Positions 27,520-37,105 of a stretch of DNA of 51,494 nucleotides are shown here, piece by piece. The notes beneath the pieces were generated by a model. It was not told where the DNA came from. It did no database searches and saw nothing but the letters and a program-made list of their open reading frames with translations. Position 1 is the stretch's first letter. Every line of letters begins with the position of its first letter. The stretch is from Phycisphaerales bacterium (GTDB lineage Bacteria > Planctomycetota > Phycisphaerae > Phycisphaerales > SM1A02), in the NCBI GenBank assembly GCA_029242715.1, contig JAQWTL010000045.1, positions 1 to 51,494 on the forward strand, in the 5' to 3' direction. The position numbers were made by a program, and so were the translations under genes.

Positions 27520-28323
27520 GTGCAGACCCTCTCTGAAATCCGCGAACTGCTGGCCGATCGTGGCCTGACCCCGCGACGGCGTTTCGGCCAGAACTTTCTC
27601 CATGACCACAACCAGTTGAAAAAGCTGGTCCAGGCCGCCGGCATTTCCGAGGGCCAGCTTGTCCTGGAAATTGGACCTGGTACAGGCACGCTGACAGAAG
27701 CATTGCTGGACGCCGGAGCACGAGTAGTCACCTGCGAAGTGGATGAGGGCCTTGCTGACCTCATTGAGGAACGACTCGGCAGCCGGCTGACGCTCGTTCG
27801 AGGCGACTGTCTCGGACGTGGGAGGCGGTTGAATGATGACCTCATCTCTGCATTGGGAGAAGAGCACTGGACCCTCGTGGCCAACCTTCCCTACCAGATA
27901 GCCAGCCCACTGATGATCGAATTGCTCCTGCACCATCCGAATTGTCGTAGCCAGCATGTCACGATCCAGAAGGAGGTCGCCGAGAGATTGATTGCTGCTG
28001 AAGGCACACGGGAACGTGGGCCTCTTGGCATCCTGGCCTCCACATTCAGCAAGGTGAAGCGGATCTGTGATGTCCCCGGCAGTTGCTTCTGGCCTCAGCC
28101 CAAGGTGACCAGTTCAATGGTCAGCATCACACCACTTGGTACTCCAGATGATCTGGACGTGGATGCCTACGCCGCTTTCATCAGCAAACTCTTCTCTTCA
28201 CGCCGCAAGCAGCTCGGCCGCATCTTTGGCCGGGATCGCGAGTTGCCAGATGGCATCGATGCGACATGGCGACCGGAAGTGCTCGACAACGAGCAACTCC
28301 TGGCACTCTTCAAGATGAACTGA
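27520..28323 (+). CDS. rsmA: 16S rRNA dimethyladenosine transferase RsmA (KsgA)
   Basis: A 267-residue methyltransferase that dimethylates A1518 and A1519 of 16S rRNA. Motifs: FGQNFLHDHNQLKK, AdoMet motif I LEIGPGTGTLTEALL, the catalytic NLPYQIASP and QKEVAERL, then FWPQPKVTSSMV near the end. The start is GTG at 27520, preceded by GACGGAGAC. It ends the ribH-nusB-ftsY-lptD-rsmA run and converges on efp with 20 bases between stops. Confidence 0.95.
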   Translation: MQTLSEIRELLADRGLTPRRRFGQNFLHDHNQLKKLVQAAGISEGQLVLEIGPGTGTLTEALLDAGARVVTCEVDEGLADLIEERLGSRLTLVRGDCLGRGRRLNDDLISALGEEHWTLVANLPYQIASPLMIELLLHHPNCRSQHVTIQKEVAERLIAAEGTRERGPLGILASTFSKVKRICDVPGSCFWPQPKVTSSMVSITPLGTPDDLDVDAYAAFISKLFSSRRKQLGRIFGRDRELPDGIDATWRPEVLDNEQLLALFKMN

Positions 28324-28343
28324 TCCGGATTGATCCGGGGCCG

Positions 28344-28919
28344 CTAGGCCTTGCCGAGATAATCACCGTTCTCGGTATTGATCTTGATGGCCTGACCAAC
28401 CTCGATGAATGGCGGAACCCGCACACGAGCCCCCGTCTCGACCGTAGCCTCTTTGAGCTGATTGGTCGCGGTTGCCCCTTTGGGCTGGGCAATCGTGTCT
28501 GTGATTTCAAGCTCAACAGACGCTGGCAAGTCAACGCCGAGACAACGACCGTCATACATCATCACGGTCACCTCAAGGCCTTCCTTGAGCCATTGACTCT
28601 GCTCTGTTGGAATTGATTCGGAGTCAATCTCAACCTGGTCATAGCTTTCAGTATCCATGAAGACAAATGGTCCCTTGCCCTGTCCACTACTGTCATACAG
28701 GTAAGACATTACTCTCTTGTCGATACTCACGTTCTCAAGCTTGTCAGATGAATTGAGCCTGTTGACCTTGATCGTGCCCGTTTCAACGTTTTTCATCTTG
28801 GCCTGCACATATGCCGGACCTTTACCCGGCTTCACGTGCTCGGTACCGATGATGACATTCAACTGCCCGTTGTAGATGAGGGCCTGGCCTCGCTTGACTT
28901 CAGTTGCTTTGATCGGCAT
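28344..28919 (-). CDS. efp: Elongation factor P
   Basis: A 191-residue three-domain EF-P, which helps ribosomes through polyproline stretches. It starts MPIKATEVKRGQAL, has the loop KPGKGPAYV with Lys33 at the tip (the site modified in many bacteria), and domains II/III with TIAQPKGATATNQLKEATVETGA in pieces. GGAG eight bases before the ATG at 28919 decides this start over the frame start at 28949. No epmA or other EF-P modification gene is nearby. The abundant polyglycine and Pro-rich proteins in this region are plausible clients. Confidence 0.95.
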   Translation of the reverse strand: MPIKATEVKRGQALIYNGQLNVIIGTEHVKPGKGPAYVQAKMKNVETGTIKVNRLNSSDKLENVSIDKRVMSYLYDSSGQGKGPFVFMDTESYDQVEIDSESIPTEQSQWLKEGLEVTVMMYDGRCLGVDLPASVELEITDTIAQPKGATATNQLKEATVETGARVRVPPFIEVGQAIKINTENGDYLGKA

Positions 28920-28984
28920 GGGTTGGTCTCCAGCAAAGTGTTCGGACAACAGGATAGCACCCTGCGTCCAACATCTTCTCTTGG

Positions 28985-30595
28985 CTAGCGTGCAGTCGCT
29001 TCTGCACGGGTCTCCCGAAGGACGGTCACCTTGATCTCGCCTGGGAAGGTCATTTCTTCTTCGACACGCTTGGCAATCTTCTCAGCAATCCTGAAGGCAT
29101 CATCATCGTCTGCACGTTCCGCATTGACAATGACCCGGACTTCTCGCCCCGCCTGGATGGCAAAGGCCTCGGCGACAGCTTCCTCCTCGGTAGCGATGCC
29201 TTCCAGCTGCTGCAGTCGCTGTACATACATCTCCATGGATTCCCGTCGAGCGCCTGGCCTGGCTCCGGATACAGCGTCCGCTGCCATCACGATTGGGGTA
29301 TAGGGCGTTGTTGATGGGATATCTGAGTGGTGGCCTCCGATGGCGTTCAGAACGGCCTCGGATTTTTCACCATGGCGTTTCGCGAACTCCATGCCGATGG
29401 CCGGGTGCCCACCTTCCATCTCATGGTCCATGGCTTTACCGATGTCGTGCAGGAATCCACAACGCCTGGCCAACTCCCCATCAAGTCCCAGTTGGTCCGC
29501 AATGATCTGACTGAGGAAGGCTACCTCGATGGAATGCCGAAGCACATTCTGCCCGAAGCTTGTTCGGAAATGGAGCTTGCCCATCGCCTCGATGATCTTG
29601 GGATGAAGACTTCGGATGTTTGCTTCAAGCGCCGACTCGTTGCCCATCGCCGTGATCTTCTCCGTCATGTCCTTGCGGACGGAAGCGACGACTTCCTCGA
29701 TTCTTGAGGGATGGACGCGGCCATCTGTCACGAGTTTCTGCAGCGCTTCGCCAGCAATAGCACGCCGAATCGGATCGAAACAGGACACGGCAATCACACC
29801 AGGGGTGTCATCCACCATGACATCCACACCAGTAGCTCGTTCAAGGGCCTTGATGTTTCGACCTTCACGACCGATGACCCTGCCCTTGAGGTCATCAGAT
29901 GGAATCTTCACTGCACGGACCGTGGAATCGGCGACATGCTCTGCGGCAAATCGCTGGATTGCCATGAGTGTGATTTCTCGGCTCTCGCTTCGGGCAGACT
30001 GCTCGGCCGCCTCGAGAATATCACGTCGAATGGCCGCCGCATCATGACGGCTCTGCTCCTCGACACGCTCCAGCAGAAGTGATTTGGCATCCTCGACGCT
30101 CATCGAAGCGGCCTCTGAAAGTTGCTTGGTGATGTCATTCTCACGCTCATCGAGTCCCTTCTCACGCTGATCAAGGGATTCATCACGCTTATCCTGATCA
30201 TTGGATCGGCGGTCAAGCTTCGACATGCGGCTATCCGCCTGCTGCGTCTTCTTCTCAAGCGCGTCTTCCCGCCTCTCCAGACGGTCCTGATCCTTCTTTA
30301 ATCCTGAACGGAGATCCCCGAGTTCCTTTTCAAGAGAATCTCGCTTTTCACGAACATGTCGCTCAGCGTCCAGTTCAGCCTTCTGCTTCAATGAATCAGC
30401 TTCTGTCGAAGCGGCCTGACGCATCGCCTCCGCTTCCCGGCGGGCCGTACGAATTGTCCCACCCGCAATCATGCGGATAAGACCAGCTCCGGCAATCGCA
30501 CCAACCACCAGGCAGACCACAGCGATGATGATGCCCTCGAGACTGGTAACTGCCGACAGTGTCAAAGTGGGAAGCAATGCCACTGGAGCCTCCAT
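28985..30595 (-). CDS. rny: Ribonuclease Y
   Basis: A membrane-anchored endoribonuclease of about 536 residues that starts mRNA decay. An N-terminal membrane helix (IIIAVVCLVVGAIAGAGLI) is followed by a long charged coiled coil, a KH domain (KGRVIGREGRNIKALE) and an HD domain (RRCGFLHDIGKAMDHE, HHSDI) with the C-terminal part AGREVRVIVNAE. The frame opens at 30655, but the Met at 30595 has GAGG four bases upstream and places the helix nearer the N-terminus; the start is uncertain. It lies 65 bases upstream of efp on the same strand. Confidence 0.94.
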   Translation of the reverse strand: MEAPVALLPTLTLSAVTSLEGIIIAVVCLVVGAIAGAGLIRMIAGGTIRTARREAEAMRQAASTEADSLKQKAELDAERHVREKRDSLEKELGDLRSGLKKDQDRLERREDALEKKTQQADSRMSKLDRRSNDQDKRDESLDQREKGLDERENDITKQLSEAASMSVEDAKSLLLERVEEQSRHDAAAIRRDILEAAEQSARSESREITLMAIQRFAAEHVADSTVRAVKIPSDDLKGRVIGREGRNIKALERATGVDVMVDDTPGVIAVSCFDPIRRAIAGEALQKLVTDGRVHPSRIEEVVASVRKDMTEKITAMGNESALEANIRSLHPKIIEAMGKLHFRTSFGQNVLRHSIEVAFLSQIIADQLGLDGELARRCGFLHDIGKAMDHEMEGGHPAIGMEFAKRHGEKSEAVLNAIGGHHSDIPSTTPYTPIVMAADAVSGARPGARRESMEMYVQRLQQLEGIATEEEAVAEAFAIQAGREVRVIVNAERADDDDAFRIAEKIAKRVEEEMTFPGEIKVTVLRETRAEATAR

Positions 30596-31140
30596 ACTGC
30601 CTCGATCAAGTGACATACAGACGTACATCACTGAGGCCAATGGCTCGCCCATCATCAGTCAAGGTTTCCGCTCGGGGATCAAGGAGCACGATGGACCGCC
30701 ATGGGCAGGCCCTGGGACATGACAAGAAATTGGAGCGGCAGCAACCCGGTGGCTGCAAGTCTCAGCCTTTCATGCATTCATGAAGGCCGGCTCCCTGTTC
30801 TGGATTTTTGTCCCGCGTTCTCCATCTGGTTGGCAGTCGAGACTGGCTCGAACTGGAATATCGTTGAGTCGTTACGGCGAAAAAACGCCACACAATCAAA
30901 GAACAACCTGAATCTATCGGTGACTGGGGCCTTCGGATTTTCCGGGCCCGATCAGATTCACCGCCGGCTATGGCCGGTCCGAGCGGCTCAACCCTCTATG
31001 GGAGAACCGATTACACAAGGGGTCGCTGGCAGCAGGTCCGTCCCGCCGACTGGACACCCGAAATTGAGGGATTCATTATCCTGCCCGCCATCGCCCCCTG
31101 TCAAGGATATGTTGGGGCTCTTACCCCAGGAGTTCGCCGG
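30596..31140 (+). other. Gene-free stretch between rny and the ABC permease
   Basis: These 545 bases separate divergent genes and presumably hold both promoters. The reading frame of the permease is open back to 30970, but no family similarity or ribosome site supports that part. Only short weak inverted repeats are visible; I see no RNA gene. Confidence 0.5.
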
Positions 31141-32991
31141 ATGCCGGTCATTCTCAATTGGTTCCTGAGGCTTCTGCCTACCAATCCAATCTGCCTACGG
31201 CTCATTTCAGGCGGATCCAGGCGGTGGCGGCACCTGCTGATCCGGGGTGGTTACCTGGCCCTGATGATCACGGTGACCCTCATCATCCTGCTGGCGAGCA
31301 TCGGAGGAACCAGCCTTTCCATGCGAAGCCTGGCCGCCAGCGGAGCAAACATCTTTCAGGGCACTGCCTATTTCCAGATATTCCTGATCTGCCTGCTGAC
31401 ACCGATCTTCATGGCAGGGGCGATTGCCCATGAGTCCGGGCCCCGTACCTGGGACATCCTCCTGACAACCCCGCTGAATTCGCTGCAGATCGTGATGGGC
31501 AATCTGTTTGGAAGACTGTTCTTCATTCTGGCCCTTCTGGTTTCCAGTCTGCCTCTCTTTGTGCTTCTTCAAATGTTTGGCGGCGTGCCTGGCAGCACCA
31601 TCATTGCCAGTTATGCCATCGCTGCCAGTTCTGCATTTATTGTTGCATCCGTTGCAGTCATGTTGAGCGTGACTCGAACTGGTGGACGACGAGCGGTCTT
31701 TGTCTTCTATGTGGTAGTCGTGCTCTATCTGGCCGTGACATTCATTGCCGACAACTTTCTGCGGGCCACCGTGACAAACACGGGAGGTCAACTCGCCTTC
31801 TCAACCACGTGGTTGACTGCAATCAATCCCTTCCTGGCCATCGAAGCGTTGCTGAGCCCCAGCAACTATGTCGTACCGAGCACATGGAACGAATCCTGGA
31901 TGATGCAGCAGTGGATGGGACGTCCGGTGAGCACATTCAACTGGCTGTGTGTCATTGGCTCACTGGGGCTGATCATCTACTCCACCCTTCGCGTTCGGGT
32001 GCTTGCCTTTCAATCAGGAGACAGAACATGGCTACAGCGACTGTTCAAGCTCTCCGCTGCATCTGCTACCACCCGTCCTCCCCGGATCGTGGGAAACAAC
32101 CCGGTTGCCTGGAGAGAATCGCACCTGCGACGCACCGCTGGCCTGATCGTCGCACGCTGGGGGTTCCTGGGCGCAGGTATCGCTGTGCTTTTTGTGATTC
32201 TGGGTCTCCATGCCGCATCTTCCGGCTCGCAAAGTGACTTGAATCTGACCCGCGGCCTGCTGACAGGGCTGATCATGGCTGAATCAATCATTGTCGTGCT
32301 GACGACCATCAATCTGAGCGCCACCGCCGTCAGCCGTGAACGGGAAGAAGGGTTCCTTGATCTGATTCTGACCACTCCGATCCAACCTGGCCCCTACCTT
32401 GCCGGCAAGTTGCTCGGCCTGATCCGATACCTGGCACCGATGATCGCCCTGCCAGTGATCAGCATGCTGTTGATCGCGGGCTACGTGTTGATCGGCGGAT
32501 TTGGATCTGCCGTCAGCCTTCCTGTGACAATGGTTGGTGGACTAACGGTCGACGTGCCCATCATGCTGCCAGGGGTCGGCCTTGCCTTTGCAATCGTCTT
32601 CATTCCATTCATTGCTTTCTGCGTAATGGTTGGCCTGCACTGGTCCATTCGATCCCGCGGCACCATCGGCTCAATCGTCACGGCCGTGCTGATACTGATC
32701 TTCATCATCGGCCTGCTTGGAGTCTGTGGAATGACTGCCGCCAGGACAGTCCCCTACCTGGGTGTCTGCCTTGGCTCGATGAACCCCGGCAATCTCATAC
32801 TGTTCATGAATGATCCCGTTGAATGGCTTGATTCAAGCTGGGAACAGACCGACTCAAACATGATCCAGAGCCTGCTGATTCTGGGAGCCGTGGTATCGGG
32901 AGCCACCTATGTAGCTATCGCCTGGGCGATGCATCGCTCAATGACACGAACATTCATGATGACAGTACGCAGGCTCTCAGGGAACAGCTGA
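31141..32991 (+). CDS. ABC-2 type transporter permease, internally duplicated
   Basis: A 616-residue polytopic membrane protein of about 12 helices. Two copies of the ABC-2 permease signature occur: AHESGPRTWDILLTTPLNSL in the first half and REREEGFLDLILTTPIQPGP in the second, each followed by a GxLxG/KLLG helix start. It thus looks like two permease domains fused in one chain, enough for a full membrane pore. AGGAG at 31128-31132 is eight bases before the ATG at 31141. No ATP-binding subunit is next to it, so its ATPase and cargo are unknown. Confidence 0.82.
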   Translation: MPVILNWFLRLLPTNPICLRLISGGSRRWRHLLIRGGYLALMITVTLIILLASIGGTSLSMRSLAASGANIFQGTAYFQIFLICLLTPIFMAGAIAHESGPRTWDILLTTPLNSLQIVMGNLFGRLFFILALLVSSLPLFVLLQMFGGVPGSTIIASYAIAASSAFIVASVAVMLSVTRTGGRRAVFVFYVVVVLYLAVTFIADNFLRATVTNTGGQLAFSTTWLTAINPFLAIEALLSPSNYVVPSTWNESWMMQQWMGRPVSTFNWLCVIGSLGLIIYSTLRVRVLAFQSGDRTWLQRLFKLSAASATTRPPRIVGNNPVAWRESHLRRTAGLIVARWGFLGAGIAVLFVILGLHAASSGSQSDLNLTRGLLTGLIMAESIIVVLTTINLSATAVSREREEGFLDLILTTPIQPGPYLAGKLLGLIRYLAPMIALPVISMLLIAGYVLIGGFGSAVSLPVTMVGGLTVDVPIMLPGVGLAFAIVFIPFIAFCVMVGLHWSIRSRGTIGSIVTAVLILIFIIGLLGVCGMTAARTVPYLGVCLGSMNPGNLILFMNDPVEWLDSSWEQTDSNMIQSLLILGAVVSGATYVAIAWAMHRSMTRTFMMTVRRLSGNS

Positions 32992-32997
32992 TCCGGC

Positions 32998-34374
32998 TCA
33001 AACCAGGATCTGTGCAGGGTTCTCAATGAACTCCCGAAGCGAAACGAGATACTGAGCAGCGGTCGCCCCGTCCACGACGCGGTGGTCATTGCTCAGAGTC
33101 ACCGTCATCTCACGACCAACCGTGAGTTCGCCATTGCGGACAACCGGTTTCTCAAGAGCGGCACCTACTGCAAGAATCGCGCTGTTGGGAGGATTGATGA
33201 TGGCGGTGAAGTCGGTGATCCCGTACATGCCCAGGTTGGAGATGGTGAACGTCGACTCCGACATTTCGTCGATTGTCAGACCACGGCTTCGAGCTTTCTC
33301 GGAAAGCGCCCGTGTCTCAGCTGAAATGATTCGGATGCTCTTGCGGTCCACGTTCCTGATCGTGGCAACGACCAGACCTCCGCCTTTCTCCTGTGGCAGA
33401 GAAATGGCGACTCCAATATTGACATCGCCGTGATACTCGATGGCATCTCCGGCCCATGATGCATTCATGAGCGGGTTCGCATACATCGCCAAGCCACAGG
33501 CTCGTACGATCAGATCGTTGACACTGATCTTGGAGCCGGTACCGGCCAGCTGTGAATTCAAGGATTTTCGCAGCGAAAGCAATGGATCAACATCCAGAGT
33601 CATGCTCACCTGGTAATGCGGAATTGACTGCTTCGACTCGACGAGCCGTTGCGCAATGGTCTGCCGCATTCCGGTCAAGGGCTCACGATGTGACTGCAAT
33701 GCGCCCGGAATGGTGATTTGCCCACTGGACACTGGCGTGGCTGAAACCGAAACCGCAGGCACTACTGGTGCTGGTGGCTGGGATATCTGCTGAGCAGCAG
33801 GAGCAGGCGGAGCGGTTCCCGCCGAAGGCGGTACTGCTGAACGTGTCTCCTCACCGGTCCCGATCGCCGCAAGGATGTCACGCTTGACGATGCGACCAGA
33901 CGGCCCTGATCCAACCAGTGAGGTCGGATCAATGCCGTGATCATCAGCCAATCGGCGAGCAACCGGGGAAATACGGAATTGTCCTGTGGAGGAACGCGCT
34001 GAAGACGATGGAGATCCATCAGCCGAAACGGGTTCGGGAGTTGTTCCGGGACTGGCCGCCTTTGCTGCAGGAGTTGCCGCGTCTGCCGGAGCTGGCTCAG
34101 CTGGCTTGCTGGGCGTGGCATCCTCAGGCGACTCATCTTCTTCAAGCAACACGGCTACCACTGTGCCGACCTCTACGGGCTGCCCTTCGCCCACAGGAAG
34201 ACTGTGCACCGTGCCATCATCAAATGACTGCATCTCCATGGTGGCCTTGTCTGTTTCCACATCTGCCAACACATCACCTGAACTGACTTCATCGCCCTCG
34301 GCAACATGCCATTTGATGATGGTCCCCTTTTCCATCGTGTCCGAAAGCCGCGGCATGGTGATGTCGATGGGCAT
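32998..34374 (-). CDS. pdhC: Pyruvate dehydrogenase E2 (dihydrolipoamide acetyltransferase)
   Basis: A 458-residue E2. One lipoyl domain (MPRLSDTMEKGTIIKWH; lipoyl Lys in VETDKATMEM), an Ala/Pro/Ser linker, the E1/E3 binding domain (SPVARRLADDHGIDPTSLVG) and the acetyltransferase core ending in SNDHRVVDGATAAQYL. It transfers acetyl from E1 to CoA. It is the last gene of the E1alpha-E1beta-E2 operon, 14 bases after pdhB. The PRLSDTMEKG lipoyl sequence and neighbours favour pyruvate over branched-chain substrates. No E3 gene follows. Confidence 0.93.
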   Translation of the reverse strand: MPIDITMPRLSDTMEKGTIIKWHVAEGDEVSSGDVLADVETDKATMEMQSFDDGTVHSLPVGEGQPVEVGTVVAVLLEEDESPEDATPSKPAEPAPADAATPAAKAASPGTTPEPVSADGSPSSSARSSTGQFRISPVARRLADDHGIDPTSLVGSGPSGRIVKRDILAAIGTGEETRSAVPPSAGTAPPAPAAQQISQPPAPVVPAVSVSATPVSSGQITIPGALQSHREPLTGMRQTIAQRLVESKQSIPHYQVSMTLDVDPLLSLRKSLNSQLAGTGSKISVNDLIVRACGLAMYANPLMNASWAGDAIEYHGDVNIGVAISLPQEKGGGLVVATIRNVDRKSIRIISAETRALSEKARSRGLTIDEMSESTFTISNLGMYGITDFTAIINPPNSAILAVGAALEKPVVRNGELTVGREMTVTLSNDHRVVDGATAAQYLVSLREFIENPAQILV

Positions 34375-34388
34375 AAAGATCTTATTCC

Positions 34389-35372
34389 TCAGGCGTTATA
34401 TGTCGCGCTGCGAACAGCCTCACAGATCTTGCGGGCATTGGGAAGCATTTCTGCCTCGAGATCATGTGCATATGGAGCAGGGACGTCATCACTGTGGACT
34501 CGATGGACATGATTGTCCAGGTCGTCGAAACAATAACGGTGAACTTGCGCTGCCACCTCGGAACCTATTGAAGCGAATGACCAGGACTGGTCTACGACAA
34601 CACAGCAGTTGGTCTTACGAACAGATGCCGTGATCGTGTCGATATCAAGTGGCTTGATGCTCCGGCCATCAATCACTTCGCAGTCGATGCCTTCTTTCGC
34701 GAGTTCCTCAGCAGCCTCCATGCAGAAATGCACTGGGCGACCGAAGCTCACGACTGTGCAATCCGTTCCTTCGCGACGGACAACTGCCTGTCCGATTGGA
34801 ATTGAATAGGCTTCCTCCGGAACGCCACCTGTCATGGAGAGCATGCGCTCGGATTCCAGGCAGAAGACCGGGTCCGGATCACGAATGGCTGCTGTCAAGA
34901 GCCCCTTGGCGTCATAGGGATCGGACGGGATGACGATCTTGAGACCAGGGACATTTGCATAGAGGGATTCAACGCACCAGGAATGAGTCGAACCCAACTG
35001 GCCTCCTGCACCATCATTGCCACGGAAGACGATGGGGACGCGAAGCTGGCCGCCACTCATGTACAACATCTTGGGAGCGTTATTGAGAATCTGGTCAGCA
35101 GCCACGAGGCTGAAGGACCAACTCATGAATTCAACGATTGGGCGAAGCCCCATCATGGCAGCCCCGATACCAAGTCCGGCAAAGCCCGTTTCCGAGATCG
35201 GTGTGTCGATGATTCGACGTGGGCCAAACTCCTCCAGCATCCCACGGCTCACCTTGTAGGCACCGTCATACTCGGCAACTTCCTCACCGATCAGGAAGAT
35301 ACGAGCGTCATCCCGCATCTCACCTGACATGGCTTCCCTCAGGGCATCCCGGAACTCGATCGTTCTGGACAT
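34389..35372 (-). CDS. pdhB: Pyruvate dehydrogenase E1 component, beta subunit
   Basis: A 327-residue E1 beta. Conserved blocks: FRDALREAMSGEMRDDARIF, GEEVAEYDGAYKVSRGML, DTPISETGFAGLGIGAAM, IVEFMSWSFSLVAADQI and the C-terminal IDGRSIKPLDIDTI. With E1 alpha it forms the alpha2beta2 thiamine-diphosphate decarboxylase. The start ATG at 35372 overlaps the pdhA stop by one base (TGATG), so the two are translationally coupled; the longer frame to 35438 lies inside pdhA. Confidence 0.95.
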   Translation of the reverse strand: MSRTIEFRDALREAMSGEMRDDARIFLIGEEVAEYDGAYKVSRGMLEEFGPRRIIDTPISETGFAGLGIGAAMMGLRPIVEFMSWSFSLVAADQILNNAPKMLYMSGGQLRVPIVFRGNDGAGGQLGSTHSWCVESLYANVPGLKIVIPSDPYDAKGLLTAAIRDPDPVFCLESERMLSMTGGVPEEAYSIPIGQAVVRREGTDCTVVSFGRPVHFCMEAAEELAKEGIDCEVIDGRSIKPLDIDTITASVRKTNCCVVVDQSWSFASIGSEVAAQVHRYCFDDLDNHVHRVHSDDVPAPYAHDLEAEMLPNARKICEAVRSATYNA

Positions 35373-36496
35373 CAGGCCTGCCCTCCCGGCTTGTCTTTCA
35401 TGAAGTTCGGCAGCGAGGTACCGGTATAAGGGCCCCACTCTTCGACATAGACGTCGTGATAGAGCTCCTCGATACCAGGTGGTGGTGATTCCTCAGCCCA
35501 CTTGACCACGGCACGGATCTCCGTCCGGATCTCCTTGGTCATGGCCTTGATATCCGCTTCCTCCATGACACCGCTGGAAAGCAGGAACTTGGAGAGATTC
35601 TCAATCGGGCAATTGGCCTCGTTCTCAAGCTCTTCTTCACTCGTTCGATACTTGCGGGGATCGGACACCGAGTGTCCCTTGAATCGATAGCAATCCATGT
35701 CCACGAAAGCAGGACGGGGGTTGGCGCGGATGTCATCAACCAGCGATTTCATCGCCGGGTAGGTTTCAGTGATATCCATTCCGTTGATTTTGACGGCATC
35801 CATTCCGTAGGCAACGGCCTTGTGCAGAAGCGAATCCGCCGCTGAAGTGCATCGCTCGATGGCGGTTCCCATCGCGTAACGATTGTTTTCAACGATGTAG
35901 ATCACGGGCAGGTTCATCACCTTGGCCAGGTTTGCCGCCTCGTGAAAAGCGCCCTGGTTCAAAGCACCATCACCAAGGAAGCAGAGGGTCACGTGGGAAT
36001 TCTTGCCCTTGTTGATGACCTCATCCTCGTACATCGTGGCAAATGCAAGTCCAGCCCCCACAGGAGTCTGTGCGCCAACGATGCCATGTCCCCCATACAT
36101 GTGATTGGGAACATCAAAGAAGTGCATCGAGCCACCCTTGCCCTTTGCACAACCATCAATGCGACCGAACAACTCGGCCATGCCGACCTTGGGATCCATT
36201 CCACGAGCCAGTGCATGGCCATGGTCCCTGTAGGCAGTGATGACGGGATCCCCTTTCTGCAGGGCTGCAATCGTCCCGACCGCCACGGCCTCCTGGCCGT
36301 TGTAGACATGCAGGAATCCACCGGCAAGCTTGTTCTGGTAGGCCTGCATTGCGCGGACCTCGAACTCACGGATCAACTTCATGTCATAAAGCCACTTCTT
36401 GAGCACATCAGGTCCCGGGAGAGGGACCTGCTCACTGGCATGAGCCTGGGTTGATGGCGTGGAAGAAGAGGTCACGGTAGTTGGATCCGTAAGCAT
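35372..36496 (-). CDS. pdhA: Pyruvate dehydrogenase E1 component, alpha subunit
   Basis: A 374-residue E1 alpha. Conserved blocks: MKLIREFEVRAMQAYQNKL, GFLHVYNGQEAVAVG, AYRDHGHALARG, the phosphate-binding GGHGIVGAQTPVGAG, the thiamine site LGDGALNQGAFHEAAN with NNRYAMGT, and HSVSDPRKYRT. First gene of the pdhABC operon. The frame reaches 36538, but a TATAAT box at 36542-36547 on the same strand would place the transcript start at about that point, so Met at 36496 is preferred. Neither start has a strong Shine-Dalgarno. Confidence 0.93.
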   Translation of the reverse strand: MLTDPTTVTSSSTPSTQAHASEQVPLPGPDVLKKWLYDMKLIREFEVRAMQAYQNKLAGGFLHVYNGQEAVAVGTIAALQKGDPVITAYRDHGHALARGMDPKVGMAELFGRIDGCAKGKGGSMHFFDVPNHMYGGHGIVGAQTPVGAGLAFATMYEDEVINKGKNSHVTLCFLGDGALNQGAFHEAANLAKVMNLPVIYIVENNRYAMGTAIERCTSAADSLLHKAVAYGMDAVKINGMDITETYPAMKSLVDDIRANPRPAFVDMDCYRFKGHSVSDPRKYRTSEEELENEANCPIENLSKFLLSSGVMEEADIKAMTKEIRTEIRAVVKWAEESPPPGIEELYHDVYVEEWGPYTGTSLPNFMKDKPGGQA

Positions 36497-36541
36497 GCGG
36501 GTTTTCTTGGCAGAGTGGTGGAAGTCGATATGGAGCATTCC

Positions 36542-36547
36542 ATTATA
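36542..36547 (-). promoter_or_regulatory. Possible -10 box of the pdhABC operon
   Basis: A perfect TATAAT on the minus strand lies 46 bases before the preferred pdhA start. No good -35 hexamer is found at 16-18 bases, so this is only a candidate. It lies close to the 3' end of the chagasin-like gene (36581), consistent with an independent promoter. Confidence 0.3.
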
Positions 36548-36580
36548 GGCGTTTCAGCCCCCGAGACCCTGGCAAGATGC

Positions 36581-36997
36581 CTAGCGGCTCACAACTATGG
36601 TGAAGACCGCCTGCCGGGCTGGAGGCGTGTTTTTTTCCCAGGGCCGCCGGTACACGAGGTGAATCATCGCCTCTCCAGGCTCCACACCCTTGATCAGCCA
36701 CCACTCGCGTCCTGGCGCCCCGACCACCCCGTCAGGAGAGTCCGTGGAGGTATAGCCACTGTCCGTGATGGCAATCCGATCCATGCCCGTCGATGCAGAG
36801 CGATTGATTGACCATTCGTAGCCCGTTGTTCGATTGCTCATCAGCAGTACCCTCGTGGACTGGCCTACAGCCAGTGTTCGATGCTGCTTGTCAAGGGCGG
36901 GAACGGCAGAAGAAGCCGAGCTGTCCGTCGTCTTGCAAGCCGTCATCAGGGCAAGCGTAATGATCATGAGAATGGCAACTGGGTGGCTTCTGAACAT
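36581..36997 (-). CDS. Chagasin-like (I42) protease inhibitor lipoprotein
   Basis: A 138-residue protein. A hydrophobic signal (PVAILMIITLALMTACK) ends in a lipobox-like MTAC, so it is probably a lipoprotein. The mature part has the chagasin family loops: NRTTGYEW (family NPTTGY.W), a glycine loop VGAPGREWWLIKG and the RPWE motif. Chagasins inhibit papain-like cysteine proteases by inserting these loops into the active site. GGGAG is ten bases before the ATG at 36997; the frame runs upstream to 37444 but that part is inside the promoter region and the start of the divergent cytochrome gene. No cysteine protease gene is seen in the window. Confidence 0.82.
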   Translation of the reverse strand: MFRSHPVAILMIITLALMTACKTTDSSASSAVPALDKQHRTLAVGQSTRVLLMSNRTTGYEWSINRSASTGMDRIAITDSGYTSTDSPDGVVGAPGREWWLIKGVEPGEAMIHLVYRRPWEKNTPPARQAVFTIVVSR

Positions 36998-37105
36998 GTG
37001 ATGAATCTCCCTTTCAGAGGGTTGAATGATAAACCACCGCCCGTCCAGAGGCATCCTCGATGGTTTCAGGGCTGACTTGACCCACTGGACCGATACACTG
37101 AAACC

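Noticed and set aside
30970-31140. N-terminal extension of the ABC permease frame
   Set aside because: No ribosome site or membrane character; the start at 31141 has AGGAG at good spacing and matches where the membrane protein begins.
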